A stretch of 64,000 nucleotides of DNA from Lentimicrobiaceae bacterium (GTDB lineage: Bacteria > Bacteroidota > Bacteroidia > Bacteroidales > JAGNHN01): positions 38,416 through 102,415 of the forward strand of contig JAGNHN010000003.1 of assembly GCA_018001695.1 (NCBI GenBank), written 5' to 3'. This document shows, one piece after another, positions 8,808-17,313 of this stretch (positions are counted from its first letter, which is position 1; the number at the start of each line of letters is the position of its first letter). The position numbers and the translations under genes were made by a program. Under the pieces are notes generated by a model. That model saw only the letters and a program-made list of their open reading frames with translations, ran no database searches and had not been told where the DNA came from.

Positions 8808-9826
8808 ACCCTGAAAATATCAATGCTGACCTGATCATCGCTTATCTGCAGGGAGAGCTGGATGATGCCATGGTGGAGGAGGTGGATAACTGGGTCATGG
8901 CTTCGGAGGAGAACAGGAAGTATTTCGAATCCTTGCAGTATGCCTGGGAACAGAGCGAGATGGTCATGCCCTCACCGGCCCCGGTGGATACAGATATGGC
9001 ATGGAACAATCTGGTAGCCCACATAGAAAAGGCCGAAGCCAAAGCCGACGCCCCTGTTAGGCAGATGGAGGTGCAGAAGCCTTCCATTTTCAGGATATTA
9101 AAATATGCAGCAGCCTTGATCCCGCTGCTTGTAGCAGGCTATTTCCTTCTCCGGAACGACCAGCCTGAGGCAGGACAGACCCTGGCGTCTGCCGGCCAGG
9201 TGCTTCATGACACCCTCACCGATGGTACGCTCATACGCCTGAACAAACAGTCAACACTTGCATGGAAAGGGGATTACAACAAAACGGCACGGAGGGTGGC
9301 GCTATCAGGAGAAGCCTATTTTGAAGTAAAACGTGATACAAGCCGTGAATTCTGGGTTGATACCCGGCATCTGCAGCTCAGGGTGGTTGGGACATCCTTC
9401 TATGTCAATGCCAATCCGGGAGATGAAACCACTGAGGTTTCTGTAACCTCAGGTAAGGTAAAGCTGTATGCCCTGCAAAGCTCGGTTGCCATTGATTCAT
9501 TGCTCCTTGAAGCCGGGCAGAGAGGCCGCCTGAATCACAGCACAAAAAAACTGGAGCTGTTACCCGAACCGGATGCCAATCAATGGTTCTGGTCGACGCG
9601 AACCCTGGTCTTTGACAAGACACCCCTAGCAGAGGTGTTTGCGAAACTTGAGGAGGTATATCATGTTGAAATACAATGGACAAACGATAGTCTGGCAAGC
9701 CTGCGCCTGACAACACGTTTTACAGAAATGCCTGTCGGGCAGGTGATGGAAATCATTGCTACTTCTTTCTCACTGACCATTCAAAACAAGGATAGTTCCT
9801 ATCAGGTGGATGCGGTACAACATTAA
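8804..9826 (+). CDS. FecR-family anti-sigma factor
   Basis: A 340-residue membrane anti-sigma factor. The cytoplasmic N-terminal part (about 1-95) should hold the ECF sigma factor. One transmembrane helix is visible at about residues 98-117 (ILKYAAALIPLLVAGYFLL). The periplasmic FecR domain follows (LTDGTLIRLN... GEAYFEVK... VVGTSFYVNA... VTSGKVKL). The C-terminal part (FDKTPLAEVFAKLEEVY) matches DUF4974. I chose ATG 8804 because it forms an ATGA overlap with the sigma stop; ATG 8798, two codons upstream, is equally possible. It overlaps the next gene by 17 bases, so the three genes form one operon. Confidence 0.92.
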   Translation: MNPENINADLIIAYLQGELDDAMVEEVDNWVMASEENRKYFESLQYAWEQSEMVMPSPAPVDTDMAWNNLVAHIEKAEAKADAPVRQMEVQKPSIFRILKYAAALIPLLVAGYFLLRNDQPEAGQTLASAGQVLHDTLTDGTLIRLNKQSTLAWKGDYNKTARRVALSGEAYFEVKRDTSREFWVDTRHLQLRVVGTSFYVNANPGDETTEVSVTSGKVKLYALQSSVAIDSLLLEAGQRGRLNHSTKKLELLPEPDANQWFWSTRTLVFDKTPLAEVFAKLEEVYHVEIQWTNDSLASLRLTTRFTEMPVGQVMEIIATSFSLTIQNKDSSYQVDAVQH

Positions 9827-11531
9827 ACTTCGGATCTGGATCATTTTCTCGCTCGTCATGACGGCAAGTCAGGGCATGGGACAATCCAACCTACTGGATC
9901 TGAAGGTGCATCTTTCCCTCTATCATCTTACTTACTCCGAAATGCTTACCAGCATTGAAAATCGTTATGGGGTGTTGTTTTCGTACAATGCGGATATTCT
10001 GCCCGTAGGACATGCCGATCTGGTGGTGCAGGGGGTCACCCTGGAGAAGGCGCTGACCGTGGCCTTTGGGCCAGGCTATTATTTCAAAGGAACCGGAACG
10101 CACATCATCATCTTAAAAAGGCGGCCTGCTGTTCCGCCCGAAAGCCCAAAGACCATCGCATTTACAGGAGCAGTCCGGGATGCGCGCAGCAAGGGCAGTG
10201 TTGCCCTGGCCACCGTTTATGATATGAGCAGTTTGCAATCCTGTCTGACGGATCAAGCGGGAGGCTTCAGGCTGGAAACCAAACCAAAAACCACGCAGAT
10301 AGCATTGCGCATCAGCAAGCAGGGATATGAGGAAAAAGTATTGCTATTATATGCCGACCGGGATAGCCTGCTCAGCATCGAACTTATCCCCGGAGAAGAT
10401 GAACTACAGCTTCTGCCATTGCGCACTGCGGCTGAAATCCTGGCCACAAATCAACTTAACCCTGTGCTCATGCAGGGGCTAATCAGCCGACAGATTCAAT
10501 TGAATAGCCTGAATGTCCAGGTTTTCGATAAGCGACCGGCGCAAATCTCGGTCTGGCCAAATATCGGCACCAACCTCCGCCTGGGAGGCGCCATCGTCAA
10601 CCGTTTCTCGGTGAACCTGGTTGTCGGGTATGCTGCCGGAATGACAGGGTTTGAAATAGGTGGGCTCATAAATATGAACCGTTTGATGGTCTCAGGAGTC
10701 CAGGTTGCGGGTCTGGCCAATCTGACCGGTAACACTGTAACAGGATTTCAGGCGGCCGGGGTAGTCAACCGAACGGGTGGAAAAACAAGGGGTTGCCAGT
10801 TTGCCGGGATGTATAACCTGGCCAATGACAGCGTGAAAGGCATGCAACTGGCCGGCCTTGCCAATAGAGCCAATAAACGTATACATGGACTTCAATTGGC
10901 AGGTATATATAATTATACGCAGGAGCCCAGTCCTGTTTTTCAGATATCAGGCGTGTTTAACAAGGCGCCTTCCGCCCGTTTTCAGTTTGGCGTGATCAAT
11001 GTCGCGGACAGCGCGGATGGATTGCCATTCGGGCTGGTAAATGTGATCAGGGGCGGTTATTATCCGGCTGGTCTGAGCATGGATGAACTGGGCTTTGCTA
11101 CGGTTTATGCCGGGAGTGGCAGCCGGCGTCTATACAGTATCGGAGGATTGACATTCCGCTTTACCGGACCGGATAAAGCCTACGGATTTTCGATCGGTTT
11201 TGGGACCCGCCTGATACACAATAAGCATTGGGATTTCCACCTGGAGTTAACTTCCAGCCTGATCAGTGCGTATGGTGGGTTTGATCAGCGAACCATGTCC
11301 CGTCTCATGCTCACACCTCAGATTTGTGTAAAGACATTTCCTGGGTGGTGCTTGATACTAGGACCTGTGGCTCAAACCTTTATCTCCGACGCACTGCATC
11401 CGGATGTGGATGCTTTCCTGGACAACATCTTGCCCTCCCATGCTTTGCATTATGCACCTTCTCAGACACGCTTTGATGCATGGGCCGGAATCATGGCCGG
11501 GTGGCGGTATAACTTCCCGAACCGGCCTTAG
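9810..11531 (+). CDS. STN-domain and carboxypeptidase-regulatory-like protein with LAGLxN-type repeats
   Basis: A 573-residue exported protein, third gene of the sigma/anti-sigma operon. After a signal peptide (about 1-24), residues 30-105 look like a secretin/TonB N-terminal (STN) domain, the part of TonB-dependent receptors that signals to FecR. Residues 115-190 resemble a carboxypeptidase-regulatory-like Ig fold. Residues about 250-400 hold roughly seven imperfect repeats of about 20 residues built around GxQxAGLxN (VQVAGLANLTG, MQLAGLANRAN, LQLAGIYNYTQ), likely a beta-solenoid or sheet. There is no plug or beta-barrel typical of SusC/FecA receptors. A signalling or surface-sensing role is inferred from operon position only. 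Confidence 0.75.
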   Translation: MRYNIKLRIWIIFSLVMTASQGMGQSNLLDLKVHLSLYHLTYSEMLTSIENRYGVLFSYNADILPVGHADLVVQGVTLEKALTVAFGPGYYFKGTGTHIIILKRRPAVPPESPKTIAFTGAVRDARSKGSVALATVYDMSSLQSCLTDQAGGFRLETKPKTTQIALRISKQGYEEKVLLLYADRDSLLSIELIPGEDELQLLPLRTAAEILATNQLNPVLMQGLISRQIQLNSLNVQVFDKRPAQISVWPNIGTNLRLGGAIVNRFSVNLVVGYAAGMTGFEIGGLINMNRLMVSGVQVAGLANLTGNTVTGFQAAGVVNRTGGKTRGCQFAGMYNLANDSVKGMQLAGLANRANKRIHGLQLAGIYNYTQEPSPVFQISGVFNKAPSARFQFGVINVADSADGLPFGLVNVIRGGYYPAGLSMDELGFATVYAGSGSRRLYSIGGLTFRFTGPDKAYGFSIGFGTRLIHNKHWDFHLELTSSLISAYGGFDQRTMSRLMLTPQICVKTFPGWCLILGPVAQTFISDALHPDVDAFLDNILPSHALHYAPSQTRFDAWAGIMAGWRYNFPNRP

Positions 11532-11692
11532 CACTTGCATCCCTTATTCCTTATTACATTAATATCCAGCTTGGTACACACTACAGTATGCTCCTGTTGT
11601 ATTTCCTGGCGTAGAAAAATCTCAAAACAGAATAGGGGAATATCATCTCCCAACTGCCTTAAGGGTATCAAACCCTAAAAAGGACAGATGTT

Positions 11693-12322
11693 ATGGACCC
11701 GAGAATGCTTTGGAATGCGAATAGGTTGATGGCCTTCGCACTTGCCTTCCTGCTTCAGCCTGTTGTGAGCGTTGCCGCGTGGAAGGAAGTCGGCAACCAG
11801 GATGGAATACATATTTATGAGCGATGGATTGAACTGCCGGACTATGGGCGGATCAGAGAGCGCAAAGGAGAGATGTTATTGAAAAGCACCCCGGCGCTTG
11901 CTTTGATGACGTTGCGTGACCCGGCCCGCAACAGGTCCTGGATGGATCAGGTGCAACAGTGTTATGTGTTGGGAAAACCGCAGCAGGACAGTTGGTACGC
12001 CTATACTTCCTTCTGTCTGCCCTGGCCCTTTGAAAACCGTGAAATGGTCACATTGTCCCGTTTGAAGTATGTGGATGATCGAACTGCCATCATCGAAATC
12101 AACAGTGCCCGCTATCCCGGCCTCCCATCAACCGGCTTCAAAAGGGTTGAAGGATATAATGCTGTCTGGAGAATAGAGGACAAGGGTAACAACCAGGTTC
12201 TGTTGTCACTGACCACCAGGTCCTACCTCCCTCCGGAATTTCCCCGGATTGTCCATGATCCCGTGATTCGTAATGTCCTCTTGCGTAATCTTCTGAGGTT
12301 GAAGCTCATCTTAAGCATTTAG
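11693..12322 (+). CDS. START-domain lipid-binding-like protein, secreted
   Basis: A 209-residue protein. The N-terminus (LMAFALAFLLQPVVSVAA) reads as a signal peptide or anchor. The remainder fits a START/SRPBCC fold: WKEVGNQDGIHIYERWIE near the start, then the FCLPWPFENREMV and NNQVLLSLTTRSYLPPEFPR regions seen in START proteins. Such domains bind lipids or sterol-like molecules in a deep pocket; the ligand here is unknown. AAAAGGA lies about 9 bases before the ATG. The gene is followed directly by a DUF2062-SDR fusion and then an NAD-dependent epimerase, so a role in handling or modifying a lipid is plausible but inferred. Confidence 0.75.
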   Translation: MDPRMLWNANRLMAFALAFLLQPVVSVAAWKEVGNQDGIHIYERWIELPDYGRIRERKGEMLLKSTPALALMTLRDPARNRSWMDQVQQCYVLGKPQQDSWYAYTSFCLPWPFENREMVTLSRLKYVDDRTAIIEINSARYPGLPSTGFKRVEGYNAVWRIEDKGNNQVLLSLTTRSYLPPEFPRIVHDPVIRNVLLRNLLRLKLILSI

Positions 12323-12328
12323 GAGGGG
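12321..12328 (+). promoter_or_regulatory. Strong Shine-Dalgarno site that decides the start of the DUF2062-SDR gene
   Basis: AGGAGGGG overlaps the stop of the START gene and lies 8 bases before the ATG at 12337. Such strong sites are uncommon in Bacteroidota. It makes 12337 a better start than the GTG at 12328, which lies within the site. Confidence 0.6.
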
Positions 12329-12336
12329 TGGTAAAC

Positions 12337-13644
12337 ATGAGAAAGCTAAGAGAAACCCTGCGCAAGAAGCTCGAACTGCTACAGGGAAACCCCAGGCGCA
12401 TCGCGCGCAGCTTTGCCCTGGGTACTTTTATGGGTGTCACCCCCTTCATCGGTATGCAAATTTTGATCAGCGTGCTCTTGTCCTGGCTGCTGAACCTGAG
12501 CAAAGCCGCCGCCATTACCGGTGTTGTTAATACCAACTGGACCAAGGGCGTATTTCTGTATCCACTGAACTATAAACTGGGCGCCTTCCTGCTGGGCATG
12601 GATCCCTTGTTGCCCACTCCGGGTGGAATGAAGGATTTGGCCTTCCGGAACCTGGCAGAAGGAGGGTTGGACATTTTTACTGCATTGTTGTTGGGAGGAA
12701 TCCTCACCGGTTCATTGTTGGCGCTATTTTATTATCATCTGGTTATGAGATTACTGAGAAACGAGAAGCTACCTGAATGTACGGGAAAAACCCATGACCA
12801 ATCTGATATTCAGCCCTATGCTCTGATTACAGGAGCCAGTCAGGGATTGGGTAAGGCCATGGCCCTTGAACTGGCCAAAAGAAACCATCCCTTATTGCTG
12901 GTTTCCCTGAAAGATGAAGGGTTGCCGGCATTGTGCGAGCAACTCAGGACCGACCATGGCATTGATGCACAATATCTTGAAACAGACCTTTCAGCCCGGG
13001 AGTCAGTGTACGAAGTGGCTGAATGGGTTTCGAAAAAATATCCCCTGTTTGCATTGATTAACAATGCAGGACTGGGAGGCACCCAGGCTTTTGACGCAGC
13101 CAGTCCGGAGTATGTGGATACCATCATCCAGGTCAATGTTCGCGCCACCTCTCTGCTGACACGTCTGCTGTTGCCAGAGTTAAAGAAGCAGAAGAAAGCG
13201 TATATCATGAATGTGGCCAGCATGGCCTCATTCAGTCCATTTGCCTATAAAACGGTATACCCCGCTTCCAAGGCGTTCGTTTATTCCTTTTCCAGAGGAT
13301 TACATGAAGAGCTCAGGGGTAGTGGCGTTCATGTTTGTGTCATTCACCCGGGCCCCATGAAGACGAATGCGGATGTGTCATGGCGTATTGAAAAACAAGG
13401 TGTCTTTGGCAAAATGGGGTTGCTGTCTCCTGAAAAGACGGCCCACATTGCCATCAGGCAGATGCTGAAACATGATTCACTGGTTTTACCGGGCGTTTTT
13501 AATAAGATCAACTGGCTGTTTATGATGCTTATTCCCAATGCCTGGAAATTGCCCATCCTTTCACGGGTTGTTAAGAATGAGATAGTTCAACGTATTGGAA
13601 ATCAGGTAACCCTAAATAGTTCTCCTGCTATTTATGGCCATTGA
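12337..13644 (+). CDS. DUF2062 membrane domain fused to a short-chain dehydrogenase/reductase
   Basis: A 435-residue two-domain protein. Residues about 1-145 form a DUF2062 domain: a basic N-terminus, FALGTFMGVTPFIGMQ, NTNWTKGVF and several hydrophobic helices that should sit in the inner membrane. Residues about 155-400 are a classical NAD(P)H-dependent SDR, with a TGASQGLGKA nucleotide-binding loop, NNAG motif, active-site region NVASMASF and YPASKAF (catalytic Tyr and Lys spaced YxxxK). The domains occur separately in most proteins known to me, so the fusion would tether an oxidoreductase to the membrane. Neighbours (START protein upstream, epimerase/dehydrogenase downstream) suggest a lipid or steroid-like substrate, an inference only. 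Confidence 0.85.
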   Translation: MRKLRETLRKKLELLQGNPRRIARSFALGTFMGVTPFIGMQILISVLLSWLLNLSKAAAITGVVNTNWTKGVFLYPLNYKLGAFLLGMDPLLPTPGGMKDLAFRNLAEGGLDIFTALLLGGILTGSLLALFYYHLVMRLLRNEKLPECTGKTHDQSDIQPYALITGASQGLGKAMALELAKRNHPLLLVSLKDEGLPALCEQLRTDHGIDAQYLETDLSARESVYEVAEWVSKKYPLFALINNAGLGGTQAFDAASPEYVDTIIQVNVRATSLLTRLLLPELKKQKKAYIMNVASMASFSPFAYKTVYPASKAFVYSFSRGLHEELRGSGVHVCVIHPGPMKTNADVSWRIEKQGVFGKMGLLSPEKTAHIAIRQMLKHDSLVLPGVFNKINWLFMMLIPNAWKLPILSRVVKNEIVQRIGNQVTLNSSPAIYGH

Positions 13645-13705
13645 AATTAACTGAGCTTTCAATGATAAGGGAAAACACGCATTTAAAAGGAAAGGAGAAT
13701 AAGTA

Positions 13706-14719
13706 ATGAGGGTGTTGGTAAGCGGTGCAAATGGATTTTTGGCCGGGCATGTCATACATCGCCTTGTAAAAGAGGGCTATCTCGCAAGAGGCATGATGCG
13801 TGGTGGAGCCAGGGCGCCTGTGCTGGAGGGCCTTGAAATAGAGATTTTCCGGGGCGATATCACCCGTAATGAGCAGATATGTCAGGCTGTTGAGGGCTGT
13901 GATATGATTATTCATATTGCTGCAGATACACGCCAGTCGGGTAGGCATTGGAGGGATTATGAAGTCGTCAATATTCAGGCTACCAGGCAGTTGCTTGAGG
14001 CCGGGGCCGGCGCGGGTGTAAAGCGGTTTGTATATGTGAGTACAGCGAACACCATGGGTTATGGCAGTGCAGTTCATCCCGGAACGGAAGACCTGCCACC
14101 CGACAAGGTATTTATGCGTTCTGGCTATGCCCATAGCAAGTGGCTGGCCGAACAGCAAGTGCAGTCATTTTCCAAACATCCGGTCATGAAGACCCTGGTT
14201 GTTAATCCGGGCTTTATGATCGGCCCCATGGATCATCGTGCCGGATCAGGAAAGATCTTTAGCATGATCGAGCATAGAAGAATTGTATTTTATCCACCGG
14301 GCGGAAAAAGCTTTGTGGATGTAAGAGATGTTGCGCAGGCCACTGTAAATGCTTTAAAGTTAGGAGAGAGCGGGTCTCGCTATCTGCTCTCAGGCACAAA
14401 TATGAGTTACCGTGATTTCTTCGGTCTTACAAATTCCCTTTCAGGAGGCTCGCGCATTCTCCTTCCTTTGCCTGCATGGACTTTATACCTTGCAGGCATG
14501 GCCGGGAGTCTGATTTCCAGTATGGGATTCAGGTGTTCTCTTCACCTGAATAATGCTAAAATCTTGTGTCTGAGGAATTTCTACGATCACAGCAAAGCGG
14601 TACGTGAACTGTCCATGCCGGTGACAGACATCCGGAAGACCATACAGGATGCCCTTGCCTGGAGGAAACCACGCGAAAACTACCTCCCGTCGTTTATGAA
14701 TCGAATGGTGATCCCTTGA
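13706..14719 (+). CDS. NAD-dependent epimerase/dehydratase (3-beta-HSD-like extended SDR)
   Basis: A 337-residue extended SDR. The N-terminal Rossmann motif GANGFLAGHV binds NAD(P). D in FRGDIT and the HIAADT region are family-typical, and the active-site YAHSK gives the catalytic Tyr and Lys. The substrate-binding C-terminal half (VNPGFMIGP... FVDVRDVA) resembles 3-beta-hydroxysteroid dehydrogenase or dihydroflavonol reductase relatives. A good ribosome-binding site (AAAGGAG) precedes the ATG. The gene is 61 bases after the DUF2062-SDR gene in the same direction and is probably part of the same operon. The true substrate is unknown. Confidence 0.85.
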   Translation: MRVLVSGANGFLAGHVIHRLVKEGYLARGMMRGGARAPVLEGLEIEIFRGDITRNEQICQAVEGCDMIIHIAADTRQSGRHWRDYEVVNIQATRQLLEAGAGAGVKRFVYVSTANTMGYGSAVHPGTEDLPPDKVFMRSGYAHSKWLAEQQVQSFSKHPVMKTLVVNPGFMIGPMDHRAGSGKIFSMIEHRRIVFYPPGGKSFVDVRDVAQATVNALKLGESGSRYLLSGTNMSYRDFFGLTNSLSGGSRILLPLPAWTLYLAGMAGSLISSMGFRCSLHLNNAKILCLRNFYDHSKAVRELSMPVTDIRKTIQDALAWRKPRENYLPSFMNRMVIP

Positions 14720-14956
14720 TCCCGGGTTACTGAGGCCGATTTTCCCATATAATCAGCACGCACAGCAGGGTGTGATCCAATCTCCCTCCTTAGGTTTTGG
14801 ACATTTTTATTGACGGTATATCCGGCATTGGGATGTGCTTTGTTCATAGAATTTTCAAGATCAGCCATATGTATCTTGATTCTTACTGCTGAATTTCGTA
14901 AGTTGGTATGAATTTTGACTTTTTTTTCAACTTGCTGTCACGAACAATAATGCAAG

Positions 14957-14964
14957 TATATTTG
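14957..14964 (+). promoter_or_regulatory. -7 promoter box (TATATTTG) of the acidic-protein gene
   Basis: A perfect TAnnTTTG box ends 32 bases before the ATG at 14997. A TTG at 14932-14934 may serve as the -33 element (22-base gap). The rest of the spacer 14720-14950 shows no gene. Confidence 0.6.
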
Positions 14965-14996
14965 ACGCGTTTTTAACCGAAGCAACCAATATTTGA

Positions 14997-15341
14997 ATGA
15001 CCAGCAATAAACCCAGAATTGTCAAGGACTACGATAAGCTCCCGGAAGAAATCGTGGCAAGGGTCAAACTGAACTATCCGGATGGATTTGTCAACCACCT
15101 GATCAGATATACCAATAAGGAAGGTAAGTTTGTTTCTGCCCTGCCTTTTGAAACAGAAGATGTCTATTACCTGATCCGCATGACGGAATTGGAAGCACGT
15201 CAGATCATCGAGGATGATGAAGACTATGACGAAGATGGCATCCTTCGAGATGATTTTGCTGCCGATGAATTCGGTGACGAAGATGAGGATATCCTTAATC
15301 ATCCTGAATATGAGGAAGATAATCAGGAAGAGGAGTATTAA
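14997..15341 (+). CDS. Conserved small acidic Bacteroidota protein of unknown function
   Basis: A 114-residue cytosolic protein. The first two thirds are well ordered (IVKDYDKLPEEI... YPDGF...TNKEGKFVSALPFETED.YYLIRMT.LEA), a pattern I recognise from short proteins widespread in Bacteroidota that carry no experimental function. The last 40 residues are a strongly acidic, probably disordered tail rich in D and E (for example DDEDYDEDG and NQEEEY). The gene has its own promoter box and lies 40 bases before speA, so it may be co-transcribed with it. No catalytic motif is visible. Confidence 0.85.
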   Translation: MTSNKPRIVKDYDKLPEEIVARVKLNYPDGFVNHLIRYTNKEGKFVSALPFETEDVYYLIRMTELEARQIIEDDEDYDEDGILRDDFAADEFGDEDEDILNHPEYEEDNQEEEY

Positions 15342-15381
15342 GACCTATCGACTCTGTTAACCCCATAATTAAATCTTATCC

Positions 15382-17274
15382 ATGAGAAAATGGCGCGTTG
15401 AGGACTCAGCCGAATTATATAACATCAGCGGATGGGGACTGCAATATTTTTCCATCAACGAAAAGGGACATGTGACGGTTACCCCCAGAAAGGGGAAGGC
15501 AGCGGTGGATCTGAAAGAATTATTGGATGAATTGTCTCTGAAGGACGTTTCAACCCCGGTCCTGCTGCGTTTCCCGGATATTCTGGACAGTCGCATCGAG
15601 CAGATGGAGAGTTGTTTCAGGACGGCATCCGAGGAATACGGGTATAAGGCACAGAATTTCACTGTCTATCCGATCAAAGTCAACCAGATGCGTCCGGTTG
15701 TCGAGGAGATCGTCAGCCATGGCAAAAAGTTCAACATCGGGCTCGAAGCCGGTTCCAAGCCGGAGCTGCATGCGGTAATTGCAATCAACACCGACAACGA
15801 ATCCCTGATCATCTGCAATGGTTACAAGGATGAGGACTATATCGAGCTGGCGCTTCTGGCACAGAAGATGGGCAGGCGGATCTTTCTCGTGGTGGAAAAG
15901 CTGAATGAACTGCGGCTGATTACACGTGTGGCTGCAAGGCTGAAGATCAAGCCCAACCTGGGTGTCCGCATCAAGCTCGCCAGTTCCGGCAGCGGAAAAT
16001 GGGAGGAATCGGGTGGGGATATCAGTAAGTTTGGGCTCACCTCCAGTGAGTTGCTCGAAGGCCTGGATTTCCTTGAGAAGAACAAGATGAAAGATTGCCT
16101 GCGCCTCCTGCATTTTCATATTGGCAGCCAGGTCAATAAAATCCGCCGTATCAAAATCGCGCTGCGGGAGGCTTCCCAGTTTTATGTACAACTGTACCAG
16201 CGTGGCTTTGGGGTTGATTTCGTCGATATCGGCGGTGGATTGGGCGTGGATTATGACGGTTCACGCTCTGCCAGCAGTGAGAGCAGTGTCAACTACACCA
16301 TACAGGAATATGTCAACGACGCCATATTTACCATGGTTGACGCCAGCGACAAGAACAATATCCCCCATCCCAACATTATTACCGAGTCAGGCCGTTCACT
16401 TACCGCCCATCATTCAGTGTTGGTGTTTGAAGTGCTGGAATCCACCAGCTCCCCGAAATGGAAGGAAGATGAGGAGATCAGTCCCGACGACCACGAGCTT
16501 GTCCGGGAACTCTACGATGCCTGGGAAGCCCTGAACCAGCCCCGTATGCTCGAGATCTGGCACGATGCACAGCAGATCCGTGAAGAAGCCCTCGACCGCT
16601 TCAGCCTTGGGCTGCTCGACCTTCGTACAAGGGCTCAGATCGAACGCCTTTTTTGGTCTGTTGCCAGGGAAATACAGCAGATGAGTACCGAAATCAAGCA
16701 TGTGCCGGATGAATTGCTCCAGCTTCCGAAGCTATTGTCTGATAAGTATTTCTGTAATTTTTCCCTGTTTCAGTCCCTGCCTGATTCATGGGCTGTAGAC
16801 CAGATCTTTCCCATCATCCCCATACACCGCCTGGATGAAAAACCCGAGCGTTCGGCGACCCTGCAGGATATTACCTGTGATTCGGATGGAAAAATAGATC
16901 ATTTCATTTCAACGCGTAACTTCTCGTATTATCTTCCTGTTCACACCATCAAGCCCAAGGAACCGTATTATATCGGCGTTTTCCTTGTGGGCGCTTATCA
17001 GGAGATCCTCGGCGATCTGCATAACCTCTTTGGTGATACCAATGCTGTCCATGTATCCGTTGACGATAAGGGTTATTACATCGACCAGGTCATCGATGGG
17101 GAAACGGTTGCCGAAGTGCTTGATTATGTGCAGTTTAATGCCAAGAAGATGGTGCGCACGGTTGAAACCTGGGTGATGTCTTCGGTCAAGTCCGGGATTA
17201 TTTCAGCAGAAGAAGGCAAGGAGTTTCTGTCAAATTACCGCTCCGGCCTCTACGGCTATACCTATCTGGAATAG
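15382..17274 (+). CDS. speA: Biosynthetic arginine decarboxylase
   Basis: A 630-residue PLP enzyme that converts arginine to agmatine, the first step of the agmatine route to putrescine and spermidine. The alanine-racemase-like barrel is clear: PLP lysine K99 in VYPIKVNQ, the phosphate-binding GGGLGVDYDGS, and HFHIGSQ. The second half has the conserved helical insert and NFSLFQSLPDSWAVDQIFPIIP typical of SpeA. Length agrees with the family (630-660). It follows the small acidic-protein gene by 40 bases. The next gene is convergent. Confidence 0.97.
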   Translation: MRKWRVEDSAELYNISGWGLQYFSINEKGHVTVTPRKGKAAVDLKELLDELSLKDVSTPVLLRFPDILDSRIEQMESCFRTASEEYGYKAQNFTVYPIKVNQMRPVVEEIVSHGKKFNIGLEAGSKPELHAVIAINTDNESLIICNGYKDEDYIELALLAQKMGRRIFLVVEKLNELRLITRVAARLKIKPNLGVRIKLASSGSGKWEESGGDISKFGLTSSELLEGLDFLEKNKMKDCLRLLHFHIGSQVNKIRRIKIALREASQFYVQLYQRGFGVDFVDIGGGLGVDYDGSRSASSESSVNYTIQEYVNDAIFTMVDASDKNNIPHPNIITESGRSLTAHHSVLVFEVLESTSSPKWKEDEEISPDDHELVRELYDAWEALNQPRMLEIWHDAQQIREEALDRFSLGLLDLRTRAQIERLFWSVAREIQQMSTEIKHVPDELLQLPKLLSDKYFCNFSLFQSLPDSWAVDQIFPIIPIHRLDEKPERSATLQDITCDSDGKIDHFISTRNFSYYLPVHTIKPKEPYYIGVFLVGAYQEILGDLHNLFGDTNAVHVSVDDKGYYIDQVIDGETVAEVLDYVQFNAKKMVRTVETWVMSSVKSGIISAEEGKEFLSNYRSGLYGYTYLE

Positions 17275-17313
17275 GATCATATTGGTGCTTTCCTCTTGAT
17301 TCGTTTTACCTGA

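Noticed and set aside
14680..14868. Small minus-strand open frame after the epimerase gene
   Set aside because: It overlaps the end of the epimerase gene, has no recognisable domain and no promoter box.
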